This document shows positions 54,374 through 64,000 of a DNA stretch of 64,000 bases, piece by piece. Each line of letters opens with the position of its first letter. The first letter of the stretch is position 1. Location: the NCBI GenBank assembly GCA_905221605.1, contig CAJNDS010002306.1:127001-191000 (forward strand). Reading direction: 5' to 3'. The notes beneath the pieces are model-generated. The model saw only the letters and a list, made by a program, of their open reading frames with translations. It searched no databases and was not told where the DNA came from. The translations under genes and the position numbers were made by a program. This DNA comes from Symbiodinium natans (lineage: Eukaryota > Sar > Dinophyceae > Suessiales > Symbiodiniaceae).

Positions 54374-54971
54374 CGAGTTGGAGGAGGAAGACCCCGACGC
54401 TGACCACGAACCACTGGGGCGAAGAGGTCCAGAAGACCCGCCCGATGGAGAAGGCGGCATGGAAGGCCGCGTGGGAACCGTGTTTTCCTTGGCTGGAAAC
54501 GGGGCCGGGAATGGAGCCGCTTCGGCACCTTCCCGGAACCAGAAGCATCCATCTATGGAGGTAATCCTGGACAGTGGTGCGAGCCACAACGTGATCCCCG
54601 ACAAGGTGTTCCGGCGGCTTTTCGAGGAAGGCCGAGCCACTGCTCTGAAGAAGGTGAGCTCGCCGCTGAAGTTCTCCACCGCGAGTGGGGAGAGCCTGCC
54701 CAACCTGGGGACGACAGAGGTGTATCTGAGTGGCCCGTCGCCAGATGGATCGGCCACCCGGTGCAGATGCATCTTCAACGTGGCAGCCGTTCAGCGTTGC
54801 CTGCTGTCGACTGGGCGTGCCATGGACCGTGGCAACGCTTTGGTGTTTGCGGGAAAGAGCGCGATGCTTTACCTTCCTGATGGAAAGGCCCTGCTCTTCC
54901 CGGTGCGTGGAAGCCCCCGCGCGACGTTTCGCGTGCTTCCTGTGCACCCTCACCGGCAGCAAGCAGCGTAA
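53499..54971 (+). CDS. E2 protease frame
   Basis: Opens upstream without ATG (first GTG at 53499) and overlaps gag in the +1 frame. The basic Pro/Lys-rich part continues the gag tail. A run of about 25 Glu codons encoded by a (GAA)n tract (54295-54372) precedes the aspartic protease VILDSGASHNVIPDKVF (near 54560) with its flap region. Stop TAA at 54969. It was probably expressed as gag-PR by frameshift. Confidence 0.8.
54295..54372. repeat. (GAA)n microsatellite inside coding sequence
   Basis: About 25 GAA units encoding poly-Glu in the protease frame; prone to length change and therefore to frame disturbance. Confidence 0.95.
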
Positions 54972-55000
54972 GGCCGGCTCCAGAAGGCTTCAAGCCGACA

Positions 55001-58000
55001 GTGGCGTTTTTAAGGGCCCTGAAAGGGCTAAGCATCCCGGAGGGATGCGCTTCGTTGCACTCGTTGGGAAAAGACCTTGAAGGTAGGAGCCGTAGCTGTA
55101 GAACCGTTTCGTTTCACCCTGAACAGAGCCATTTTGGCGCGGTAGGGGCCGGAAGTGCCTGTAGGGTAGGAGTGTCTGAGACCCTAACCCCGGTTGGTTT
55201 AGGTGGTTGGGTTGAAGGAAAGGATAGGAAGGAAAAGAAGGAAGGAAAAGAGGAGAAGCACGCAGCAGGCGCTGCAGTGGAATACTACAACCTCTTTCCT
55301 GAGCCGGAGGTTTTCCCGATCCATTCGGATGGTGAAGAGGACGAGGCCCAACCGTTTGGGGATGAAGACCCAAGCCAGGTGGAACCCGGCTCGGGATCCG
55401 CCCAGCCAGGAGGCGAAGAGGCACAGCGTGCGAGACCGCTTCGGGCTCCACCAGTGCCAACGCCTCAAATGGTTGCAGAGCATGAGGTAACGCATATCCC
55501 TTACAGGGCGTGGTGTCCAGCCTGCGTCGCTGGACGAGGGAGAGCCTACTCTCACCACCACGAGGGCCACGAGTCCGCAGTGCCCGTAGTGTCAGCCGAC
55601 TACCTGTACTTCTCTGAAAAGGGAGTACCAGGGAAGAGCCTGCCAACTGTTGTCTTGAGGGACCGTGCCTCCAAGGCAATCTTCTCTCACTTGCTGCCAA
55701 CCAAAGGGACAGTTGGTTCGACCTATCCCGAAAAGGCAGTGCTTCGAGATTTGAATTGGTTGGGGTACAAGCGCCTGGTCTTGAAAACGGACCAAGAAAA
55801 CCCAATCAAGGCACTGGGGGCTGCAGTCAAGGCTGGTTTCTCAGAGGACTTGACTCTGGAAGAATCGCCCAAGGGCGACGCTCACGGGCAGAGCAACGGA
55901 GCAGCTGAAAATGCGGTGCAGCGTGTGCAGGGACAAGTGCGCACAATGAAGTATGCCCTGGAAAAGAGTGCTGGAGGCGAACTGCCCAAAGACTCGGTTA
56001 TCTTCCCTTGGATGATCGAGTATGCCGGGGTACTCCACACCCTGTTCTCCCAGGAGGACAGCGAGGGCATGACACCGTTCCAAAAGCTGAAAGGCCGGAC
56101 TTGGCAGATAGCTCTACCAAGTTTCGGTGAGATCGTGGACTATCGCCGACGGGCGAAAAGCAAGCTAGATGCCAGATGGCAGGAGGGAGTCTACCTGGGA
56201 CTGCGGCTGACAAGCTCGGAGAAGATTATCGGGACACCTTCGGGTATCCTGGTGGTGCAATCAATCCGAAGAAAGCCAGCAGACAAGCAGTTCGATCTCG
56301 AGATGCTGAAGGCTGTGAAGGGAACTCCTTGGCAGCCGAATCCCGAGAAGAGTCCAGGAGCGGACGCCGACAGACTTCCTGAGCCTATCGCGATCGAGCC
56401 AGTGGTTGCGCCAGCAGAGCTGCCGCCACCGCCGGGCCAAGGAGAGCGGTTGCCTACGTATCGGAGAATGTACATCCGACAAAGTGACCTGGAGCAGTTT
56501 GGCTACACCGGGGGCTGCGAAGCCTGTGCCGCAATTCGCGAAGGGAGAGAACGCCAGGGCATCAACCACAACGAGACGTGTAGGAAGAGGATCCAAGAGG
56601 CGCTGAAGGATACCTCTCGGGGCCAAGCCCGCCTGGAGCGAGAGACTCAGCGCGAGACCGAGTACTTCACGAAGGTCCACGAGGCAGAAGAAAAGAAAAG
56701 GAAAGGTGAGAAGGAAACGGAGAAAGAAGAAGGGCCGGAGCCAGGAGGCGCAGGGGCGAGCGAGCCTAGCCAGCCTAGCAGGCTACCGAGCCAAGCTGCG
56801 AAAACAGTAGAGAAAAGGAAACCGTCCAAAGCAGAGCCCGCTTCCGCCGCGCGAGAAAGCAAGAAGCCAGCAGTTGCCGCTTCGGGAACTGCTTCGGCTG
56901 GCAAGCGGAAAAGCGAGGACCCTGGGGACCAAGAGAGGTCCGAGCTTAGGCCTGCAAATGACCGAGCAGAAGCCTCCAAGCGCAAGGCTGAAGACGTCGA
57001 GGGAATGATTGAGACCCTTATCGCTGACGAGCGAAAGGCGTGGACTAAATCCCTGGAAAGAATCGAGCAGCCTACTTGCGACCTGGTTGATGGTTTAGTA
57101 GAGGAGGTCCTAGCCGAGACTTTCTACGACGACCTTACCGGGAAGGAGCTTCCCGCAGAAGGTGTTCGGGCCGCACGAGCAGAGGAATTGAGCGTCATAC
57201 GGCAGATGGGAGTGTGGGAAACCATACCACGTCCTGCCAACGAAAAGGTGATCGGCACAAGGTGGGTGGATGTCAACAAGGGAGACAGTGCCCGGCTTAA
57301 GCTGAGATCCCGGTTAGTCGCTCAAGAACTCAAACGTGCTCGAGGACCACAACAGCCAGAAGATCAGTCTACATGGAGCGACTTCTTCGCTGCCATGCCA
57401 CCGCTGAGTTCGCTGCGGGCGCTATTCACTCTAGCGTCGACACGCCAAGTACCCAACGCTCGGGGAAAGTTGTCACCCGTAGGATCCGGTGGAGAAGTCT
57501 GCCTTATGTTTCTGGATGTGAAGAAGGCACATTTTTGGAGCCCTGTGCGCCGAAGATTGCTGGTTGAACTTCTGCCAGAAGCTGGAGAAGGGCGAGACAA
57601 GGTCGGACTCTTGAAACGTTCCTTATATGGAACACGAGATGCACCCTCCAATTGGGAGAAAGCCATCAAGGATGCTCTAGAGGGTTTGAGCTTCAGGCAA
57701 GGCCGAAGCAATCCCTGCCTTTACTTCCACGAAGAAAGATCCTTGCGACTAAATGTCCATGGCGATGACTTCACTGTGGTTGGGAGTTACGAAGAGCTCA
57801 AGTGGCTAGAAGCTGAGCTGGGCAAGGTTTGGACAGTAGAAACAAGAGGCATCCTGGCAAGACCCGGTTCGGAGCTGCCAGGCGTGATTCATCAGATATC
57901 TGTCTTGAACCGCCTAGTGACGTGGACCCATGAGGGAATCGAGATGGAAGCCGACCCTCGGCATGTGGACTTGGTTCTGGAACAGTTAGGTCTGGAGAAA

Positions 58001-58705
58001 AGCCTCTCTGTGACCACTCCACTGGTCAAAACCAAAGAAGAGGACATGGACAAGACACCACTTGGAACTGCTGAAGCAGCTCTGTACCGTTCCATAGCTA
58101 TGCGAATTGGTTACCTGTCTATGGACAGACCCGACCTGCTGAGAACCGTTCGCGAGTTAGCAAAGGGACTGAAGGAACCCCAACAACACCACTGGGGTCT
58201 CCTGAAGAGAGCTGCGAGGTACCTCCGAGGCGCTCCTAGATTGGTGCAACTGATTCCATATCAGGAGCACTTCACCAGCATCAATGCATGGTCAGACAGC
58301 GATCACGCTGGATGCATAAAGTCTAGAAAAAGCACGACTGGAACAGTGATCCAGCTCGGAGAGTCAACGGTGAAGGCAGCAGCCAAGGGGCAAGCTGTGA
58401 TAGCTTTGTCCACAGGAGAAGCAGAGTACTATGGCTTGATCTCAACTGCATCTACCGCCTTGGGCGAGCAAGCGATGATGGCAGATTGGGGCATCGGAAA
58501 AGTCAAACACATTGACACCTGCTATCTATGGGTCCAGGAAATAGTGGACCAAGGGAGAATCCGTCTGAAGAAGGTCAGTACGCAAGACATGCTTGCGGAT
58601 CTCATGACGAAGCCACTGGACGGCCAAACTGCGTCTAGGCTACTTGGTCGAATGGGCTACAACGTAAGGTCCGGAAAGCACGAGCTGGCCTTGGGAAAGG
58701 CGTGA
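55001..58705 (+). CDS. E2 integrase-RT-RNase H frame
   Basis: No ATG at the start (GTG at 55001; the frame is open further upstream and overlaps the protease frame in -1). HH-CC finger HEVTHIPYRAWCPAC (about residue 161). Integrase D, D, E lie in SADYLYF, KTDQENP and AAENAV. A second Cys/His motif GCEACAAIREG..HNETCRKR lies near residue 505, then a Lys/Glu-rich linker. RT has FLDVKKAHF and HGDDF (in place of YVDD). RNase H has WSDSDHAG and STGEAEYYGL, and the end has QDMLADLMTKPL. MMADWGI joins straight to GKVKHID. E1 has about 30 more residues at the equivalent place, including YSDSES, which carries a catalytic Asp. RNase H is thus likely defective. Confidence 0.88.
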   Translation: MAFLRALKGLSIPEGCASLHSLGKDLEGRSRSCRTVSFHPEQSHFGAVGAGSACRVGVSETLTPVGLGGWVEGKDRKEKKEGKEEKHAAGAAVEYYNLFPEPEVFPIHSDGEEDEAQPFGDEDPSQVEPGSGSAQPGGEEAQRARPLRAPPVPTPQMVAEHEVTHIPYRAWCPACVAGRGRAYSHHHEGHESAVPVVSADYLYFSEKGVPGKSLPTVVLRDRASKAIFSHLLPTKGTVGSTYPEKAVLRDLNWLGYKRLVLKTDQENPIKALGAAVKAGFSEDLTLEESPKGDAHGQSNGAAENAVQRVQGQVRTMKYALEKSAGGELPKDSVIFPWMIEYAGVLHTLFSQEDSEGMTPFQKLKGRTWQIALPSFGEIVDYRRRAKSKLDARWQEGVYLGLRLTSSEKIIGTPSGILVVQSIRRKPADKQFDLEMLKAVKGTPWQPNPEKSPGADADRLPEPIAIEPVVAPAELPPPPGQGERLPTYRRMYIRQSDLEQFGYTGGCEACAAIREGRERQGINHNETCRKRIQEALKDTSRGQARLERETQRETEYFTKVHEAEEKKRKGEKETEKEEGPEPGGAGASEPSQPSRLPSQAAKTVEKRKPSKAEPASAARESKKPAVAASGTASAGKRKSEDPGDQERSELRPANDRAEASKRKAEDVEGMIETLIADERKAWTKSLERIEQPTCDLVDGLVEEVLAETFYDDLTGKELPAEGVRAARAEELSVIRQMGVWETIPRPANEKVIGTRWVDVNKGDSARLKLRSRLVAQELKRARGPQQPEDQSTWSDFFAAMPPLSSLRALFTLASTRQVPNARGKLSPVGSGGEVCLMFLDVKKAHFWSPVRRRLLVELLPEAGEGRDKVGLLKRSLYGTRDAPSNWEKAIKDALEGLSFRQGRSNPCLYFHEERSLRLNVHGDDFTVVGSYEELKWLEAELGKVWTVETRGILARPGSELPGVIHQISVLNRLVTWTHEGIEMEADPRHVDLVLEQLGLEKSLSVTTPLVKTKEEDMDKTPLGTAEAALYRSIAMRIGYLSMDRPDLLRTVRELAKGLKEPQQHHWGLLKRAARYLRGAPRLVQLIPYQEHFTSINAWSDSDHAGCIKSRKSTTGTVIQLGESTVKAAAKGQAVIALSTGEAEYYGLISTASTALGEQAMMADWGIGKVKHIDTCYLWVQEIVDQGRIRLKKVSTQDMLADLMTKPLDGQTASRLLGRMGYNVRSGKHELALGKA

Positions 58706-58752
58706 AGACTACCCCAAAGGCTCGCAGGGAAAGCAAAGCGTGATCCCTACTC

Positions 58753-58760
58753 GGGAGGCG
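58753..58760 (+). promoter_or_regulatory. Polypurine tract of E2
   Basis: GGGAGGCG directly before the 3' LTR; short and broken by one C. Confidence 0.5.
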
Positions 58761-58863
58761 TGACTGGATTTGGGGTATAGTTTGGGTCTAAGGTCTCATG
58801 TACAGTTGTTTCACACCGACGTTACTTTTGGCTCAAGTGTGCGGTTGCTAAAATAGCGTTTCA
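58761..58863 (+). repeat. 3' LTR of E2 (103 bp)
   Basis: Identical to 51197-51299; followed by the CATAT duplication at 58864-58868. Confidence 0.95.
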
Positions 58864-58916
58864 CATATACATATACATATATGTATGTAGATGTATATGT
58901 ATATGTCCATATATGT
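58864..58916. repeat. (TATATG)n microsatellite, right of E2
   Basis: ATACATATACATATATGTATG, the continuation of the tract interrupted by E2. Confidence 0.85.
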
Positions 58917-61034
58917 ACGCATCGGAAGCAGTCTAGAATCCACGCTTGCGGAGGCCACCTCCGCCCGCTAGCGCATCGGCAACAGCGCAACCAGTGGTCG
59001 ATGCAGCGCAGAAGGATGGCCCTGAGGCTGGGGGGCCTTGCTCAGAAGGCTTAGATCAACAGTGGCCTTGACCACTCCGGTTGTGGAATGTTGGTGTCTT
59101 GCCTGCTCGAGTGCATGCGTTCATATGTGCGCGACAAGTCGGCGGAGTTCATGCTATGGCCTCAGCCTCGCGAATGTTCCACGACCCTCTCGCCCGGAAA
59201 AGGCGTGATGGACGTAAGGTATTGTCGGGCTGCCTTGGGGAGGTACCATCCATGTACCCCTTCAACGGAGGAAGCGACAGTTTTGTCGCTGTCTGCTGGT
59301 CATATACTGTAATCCAGTTGAGTTGGTGTGTCTTCGTCTTTCTCACAGATCTGGGCCGCGTTCGCACCTTTGGCGTCGAGATGGAAAACGCGTTTTTGCA
59401 GCCAGTGGCCTGCAAAACAAGTTGTCCGTCATTTGCTGGACATCCTTTGCCTTCTGCTCCTGTCATGCAGCGCAGAGTGCCGCCTTCATCTTTTTTGTGT
59501 GGGGGGGTGCTCCTGGATGCGACAGAGCATGACTTGTCCAGACTGTTCCAAAAAATTAAATATCTCATGCTAGAAGACAACAAGACAGCAAGGAAGCTCC
59601 CTTCCCTCAGCCCGTACGCCCTTTGAAGCAGACCAAAATGTACAAACGAGATTTCTCGCTGAAACCACCATTTGTCCGGCCTGCCCCTTGTGTCATCAGA
59701 TCGCAGGCCAGTGTGCGCGCTTCATCCAGCTCAATGACCATCAAGGCCGTGGGTTGGGGGCACAGCAGTCATGGCGACTGACTCGAGGATGCTAGAGTAG
59801 GTGCTTTAAGAATCCGTATCTGAAGCGAGCGATGAAACCTCGCACACGGCTGCTTCAATGGCCACAGACTCACTGCTTGCGTCTCAGCTTTCTTTTGGGT
59901 CTTTGAGTGCCCGATAGTGCATGGTTCGGGGTGATGAGATGTGTTGGGGCGATGTGTTGCAAGTCGTGCATGTTGCCCTGGCGTGGTTTTGTCACCACTT
60001 CAGTTTTTCTGAAGCTCTTGACCTCTGGACAGTCATGTCAGCTGATGTGCCAAGCATTCCGTAGGTCCTGCGGCTCTTGGTCGCACATGATCCCCTGGTC
60101 ACCCCACAGCTGTTTGGAGGGCCACAGGATGACGAGCTTTCTGTCGTGCTCGTTCTCTTTGTCATATCTCCGATGCCATATGGCTCAATGTAGAACTTTT
60201 TGGTGGAGGGTGACTAATCCCTTCCGGAGTTTCGCATGCGGTAGGGCCTTTTCCCGAAGCTCATAAGTCCGCAAGCAGCACAGGAGCAGTTATTCTTCGG
60301 CCCGTGCCGGTGCGACATCCTGACATTTTAAGCCTGCTAAGTGGGCGGGATTCAGTCCTGCACTCACTTACTGGAAGGCGCACATCCCATCGGTGCTTGT
60401 GTGTGGGTGTGGGTATCTCCGGAGCGTGTGTGTGCGGGTAGGTTGTCCGAATGCGTTGCTGCGCTCGAGCTTCCCTTAAGTTTGATGTCCAAATGGCTCA
60501 TGTGAGCCCCAAAATGATGTGCACTGGTTTGCAGGTTTGTGCGTATCAGGGTGCGGCAGGGGTGAGTGTAGATGTGATCCGGCTAGATGTGGACTGATCC
60601 CGAAAGCTCGGTGCAGAGAAGCCTTGCAAACGGGCTCCTGAATGTGTCTCCCATTGCGAAGGTATGGTCGAGAATGGCATAGCAGACGCTGCTGCACGGC
60701 ATGGTGCGCCCAGCGAAAACAGGCATCCAGAACATACTGGGGGCCGCATGTGCTACATCCTGCTACATCCTGCTACAAGGAACTAGGCGCATCCTTTCCC
60801 TGGGCTCAGGCACCCTCTTGGTCTGGAGGGGGAGCAGGACTCTGTTTGCATCTCTCAGACATACGCGCACATGTCTTCAGTGGGTGTCCTCCGGTGTCTT
60901 CACGGTTGTTGGAAGCGTGTTCAGGACACTAGAGGCAAGCCACAAAATAGTGGCAACCTGAGGCTTTCTGTTGACGGTTTCTGAGCCAACCCGCTTGCAG
61001 TCTGAGCGGCGAAGCCATGCGAAGCCGCTTTCAG
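58917..61034. other. Intergenic, no confident gene
   Basis: The 181-codon frame at 59081-59626 and a possible exon near 59090-59165 (LLECMRSYVRDKSAEFMLW) are unassigned. (TGCTACATCC)n occurs at 60758-60778. Confidence 0.4.
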
Positions 61035-62084
61035 GTCCCGGCTTGCACCGGCAGCTCAGAAAGACCAAGCTTTGCATATTCTACAAGCAGGCCACATGGA
61101 GACTCAAAAGGGAATGTAAGGCTCAGACTCCCTGTGTGGAACTTGCATGGAACTTGCCCTGCAATGCCCTTGCGCTTCGATGCAGGGAGCATGCCAGTTC
61201 GGTGAGCACTGTGCACGACGCCCAGCATCGATTGCTTGAAGTCACAGACCTGTGACGTCCATGATGGTTGCATGCGCAGCATCCCACGTGGGACGCGAAA
61301 CGCTTAGCGCATTCCGTTGGATGGGGCATCGAACCATGGTGTAAACGACCGAAACCCTAAACCCTAAACCCTATTTGAGCAGCTGTCGCCCTGTGAGGCC
61401 TTCGCTCACAGCAGCGAGGAGTTGCAGGGAGTTGCTCTGCAGCAGCCTGCAAGGGCTGTAAAGTGTGGTAAGCTTCGGGGCAGATCCGTGCCTTTAAATT
61501 GTTAGGGTATAGGGTTTAGGGGTTAGGGTTTAGGGTGTGACCCCCAAGCCCCGGAAGCTGCTTGTCTCTCGGGGGGGCTGTCGGGCTAGATCGAAACGGG
61601 CTAAACCCTAAACCCTAAACCCTAAACCCTAAACCCTAAACCCTAAACCCTAAACCCTAAACCCTAAACCCTAAACCCTAAACCCTAAACCCTAAACCGC
61701 ATTTCTGGAAAGGATTTCGTCGGAAATCTGTTCGCAAACATGCTGCCGGAACTGAAAGCATGTCGGAATAGTTGAGAACAGCTGAGATTTGTTTCAGACC
61801 ACCTCTTCGCCAAAGCCGCCCAAGCCCTGGTGAAGCGATGCCCAGGCTCCCGACCTCCGAAACACCAAGCTCTGCAAGCAAAGGAGCCACTGCCAGGCAC
61901 TGGTTTTCTTGCCTGCGCTGTGGAGATCTTGACATTAAGTCCTGAACCCTAAACCTCAAACCCTGTAAACCTTCAACCCTAAACCCTAAACACCGCAAGT
62001 GACGGCTCTCACTGATCTGGAGGACAGCCGTTGTCCGTATGCGCACTCCGAAGAGGAGCTCCGTTCCACAGGCCTCTTCTACAA
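61035..62084 (+). CDS. CCCH zinc-finger protein, two exons seen (partial)
   Basis: Exon 61035-61090 follows TTTCAG and ends before a GC donor; it encodes QLRKTKLCIFYKQ, the KTKLC-type opening of a CCCH finger. Exon 62023 to about 62084 follows AG|G and encodes DSRCPYAHSEEELRSTGLFY, the C-x3-H end of a finger plus the SEEELR tail typical of dinoflagellate CCCH proteins (from memory). It ends at a GA donor. The middle Cys should lie in a small exon between them that I did not find. The family binds RNA. The intervening 0.9 kb is full of telomere-like repeats. Confidence 0.5.
61601..61698. repeat. Interstitial (CCCTAAA)n array
   Basis: About 14 perfect units. Shorter pieces are at 61351-61372, 61503-61537 (opposite orientation) and 61943-61991. 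Confidence 0.95.
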
Positions 62085-62116
62085 GAAGTCGCAACTGGGC
62101 CTTACTTGGATACCCA

Positions 62117-62250
62117 TGCATATATATATATATATATATATATCTATATATTTTCATATAAGGTTCGACTTTACAAATACATAGTACAACATTCTATGTT
62201 CATATATAAAGTGTCTATATATATAGACACATATATATATATATATCGTG
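62117..62250. repeat. (TA)n microsatellites
   Basis: Two TA runs (62117-62153 and 62216-62247) separated by unique sequence. Confidence 0.9.
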
Positions 62251-62334
62251 TTATATCTTCATAGCGTTTGCTTTACTTTCAGGTTACAGACCTCGGAAGT
62301 TGGGGATTGTCGAGGAGTATGCGGAAACCCCTAA

Positions 62335-62445
62335 ACCTTGCCTAAGCCTAAAGCCCCAAGCCCCAAGCCCCAAGCCCCAAGCCCCAAACCCCAAACCCTA
62401 ACCCTAAACCCTAAACCCTACACCCTAAACCCCGAAACCCTAAGC
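62335..62445. repeat. (CCCCAAG)n to (CCCTAAA)n array
   Basis: GCCCCAA units grade into ACCCTAAA units, heptamer variants of the telomere repeat. Confidence 0.9.
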
Positions 62446-62571
62446 CATATGCACTTAGGATTCCGGGCTTCGGGGGATGTTCCCTGCTGTGCGCGGCTGA
62501 GGCTTTGTATCTGGCACCAGAAGGCTTGGCAAGACGGAAGGGACCTCTGAGACTTCTTGGCATTCACAATA

Positions 62572-62642
62572 TGGTTTAGGGTTTTGGGTTTCTAGGGTTT
62601 AGGGTTTAGGGTTTACAGTTTACAGGGTTTAGGGCTTAGGGT
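62572..62642. repeat. (TTTAGGG)n array, opposite orientation
   Basis: Imperfect GGGTTTA units. With the previous array it forms an inverted pair about 130 bases apart. Confidence 0.85.
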
Positions 62643-62994
62643 GAGAACACCGATTTTTCAATCTATTTGCGTCATTAGTTTCATCTTGTACGCGCCGCAT
62701 TGCCAACATGTGAGAGTAGAAGAACAGCATGTTGCCATGTAGTGTAGTTCCCGCGAATTTCTATAGAGAGAGCACAGAGGAATGTCTGTAATGCCCTTGA
62801 GCCACCGAAAAGTGAATGTTAGAATAGGTTTACAAGGAGATTCAGTAGCACTTTCGCTTTTCTTCTAGTTCTTCTTTCCCCCTTGAAACGCAAGTGATTG
62901 ATATTGTTGTTTTTTTCCCACCTTCGGTGTGGGGTTGTTAGATTTGAAACTCAACTCTTCTCCTCGTCCGGAACTCTTCTCCTCGCCCGGTCTA
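62643..62994. other. No gene recognised
   Basis: Unique sequence with no open frame of interest. Confidence 0.5.
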
Positions 62995-63290
62995 CTCCTA
63001 GAGACTCCCTGGAGTGCCCAACCCCAGAGACTCCCTGGAGCGCCTAAACTGAAGAGACTCCCTGAGTGAGTGCCAGAGACTCGGGAGTGCCCAACCCCAG
63101 AGTCTCCCTGGAGCCCAACCCCAGAGTCTCCGGAGTGCCCAACTGCAGCGTCTCCCTGCAGTGCCCAACCCCAAGTCTCCCTGGAGTGCCCAACCCCAGA
63201 GACTCCCTGCCGTGCCCCACCCAGAGACTCCTGGATTCCCTTTTTTTCTTTTTTTCTAGTGTGAGTGCCCAACCCCCCAGACTCCCTCAA
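62995..63290. repeat. Minisatellite of about 26-30 bp
   Basis: About ten imperfect copies of AGAGACTCCCTGGAGTGCCC plus AACCCC. Frames on both strands are repeat products. Confidence 0.9.
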
Positions 63291-63300
63291 ATGCCCGGCC

Positions 63301-63635
63301 GCAACCCAAATCCCCAAGGTGGGGATGTTCGAAGTAAAATAATTAGGGGACTCTTGGCTCCATAGTTTGGACAAGATACTGGGAGTCAATCCGTCACACC
63401 TTTGGCCTGTCGAGGTACTTCCCGCGGTAATCTCGTCATCTTTGCTTGGGAAGCGTGGTGCAATTTTCTTTTTTCAGTCACAACGTTTCTGTCTGGATGG
63501 TTATATGGTCTTTGGATATTGAAGGATGTTGGACTTGTTTTAGTAGCGCTCAACAGAACAAGCGGCTCGATTTGCTGGTCTTTCAATGGAATCTTTTGTA
63601 AGCATGTGAAAGCATCAAGAAAAACCCAGTATTGC
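63301..63635. other. No gene recognised
   Basis: Unique sequence between two satellites; the open frame running into the C-rich tract is not credible as a gene. Confidence 0.5.
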
Positions 63636-63900
63636 CTCCCCCTTCCCCCCCCCTTTCCGCCCCCTCCCCCCTCCCCCCCCACCCCCCCTCCCCCCCCCCC
63701 CCCCTCCCCCCCCCCCCTCCCCCCCCTCCCCCCCCTCCCCCCCCTCCCCCCCCTCCCCCCCCCCCCTCCCCCCCCCCTCCCTCTCCTCCCCCCTCCCCCC
63801 CCTCCCCCCCCCCCCCCCTCCCCCCCCCCCCCCTCCCCCCCCTCCCCCCCACCCTCCCCCCCCCCCCCCCTCCCCCCCCCTCCCCGCCCTCCCCCCCCGG
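63636..63900. repeat. (C5-10 T)n pyrimidine tract
   Basis: 265 bases of almost pure C with single T breaks; a poly-Pro or poly-Gly frame on each strand. Strong candidate for i-motif/G-quadruplex structure and for assembly error. Confidence 0.95.
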
Positions 63901-64000
63901 CCTTGAAGCTGAAAGCCGAAGCCGAAAATATTTCGTCCAGCCCACCCAATTTGTGACAGTACTTGCTGAATATTGAGAAAATAAAAAGTTACAATGCGAT

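Larger units (their letters stand above)
51197..58863 (+). mobile_element. LTR retrotransposon E2 (Ty1/copia type), very young
   Basis: 7667 bases bounded by CATAT duplications (51192-51196 and 58864-58868) and by two identical 103-bp LTRs. The interior has a primer-binding site, gag, protease and integrase-RT-RNase H in three frames (2, 3, 2 relative to window start) and a short polypurine tract. The LTRs are unusually short for an autonomous copia element. Identical LTRs imply very recent insertion, yet RNase H seems to lack an internal segment. Confidence 0.93.

Noticed and set aside
63386-63976. Poly-Pro and poly-Gly frames of 114-187 codons
   Set aside because: Products of the C-rich satellite.

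Overview
The window reads as nuclear DNA of a dinoflagellate, probably of the Symbiodiniaceae or a relative. No database was searched; the assignment rests on features seen here. Host genes are split into many short exons whose introns mostly start with GC or GA instead of GT and end AG|G. Plant-type TTTAGGG/CCCTAAA repeats are scattered inside introns and between genes. Both LTR retrotransposons carry the 12-base 3' end of the dinoflagellate spliced leader (TTTTGGCTCAAG). Genes are sparse, and every gene I could identify lies on the + strand.

Layout. 1-1.2 kb: tandem repeats. 2.13-14.89 kb: Ty1/copia-type retrotransposon E1 (TSD ATTCT, LTR about 0.5 kb). It has one 3016-codon gag-PR-INT-RT-RNase H frame with a methyltransferase-like C-terminus, a 551-codon ORF in the +1 frame inside it, and a 2.6-kb insertion splitting its 3' LTR. 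15.1-15.5 kb: frameshifted IS1595/ISXO2-like transposase relic. 17.9-19.1 kb: secreted-protein gene. 24.7-26.5 kb: unrecognised multi-exon gene. 29.3-30.3 kb: partial gene with a zinc ribbon. 30.8-45.9 kb: nearly complete UAP56/DDX39B (Sub2) RNA helicase gene of about 26 exons. Its 7.3-kb intron holds a complete-looking EXD3/Mut-7-like 3'-5' exonuclease gene on the same strand. 51.2-58.9 kb: second copia-type element E2 with identical 103-bp LTRs, TSD CATAT, three frames and a gap in RNase H. 61.0-62.1 kb: parts of a CCCH zinc-finger gene among telomere-like repeats. 62.3-64 kb: more satellites.

How it fits together. The helicase (mRNA export and spliceosome assembly) and the exonuclease are RNA-processing genes at one locus. 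The two retroelements share a 12-base primer-binding site (TGGTAGCGGAGC, probably initiator tRNA-Met) and a spliced-leader remnant just upstream of it. This suggests that their genomic RNAs are trans-spliced like host mRNAs before reverse transcription. Both elements look young, judged from their LTR pairs. Exon joins were made by eye, using frame, protein family match and the AG|G acceptor rule, and need transcript support.
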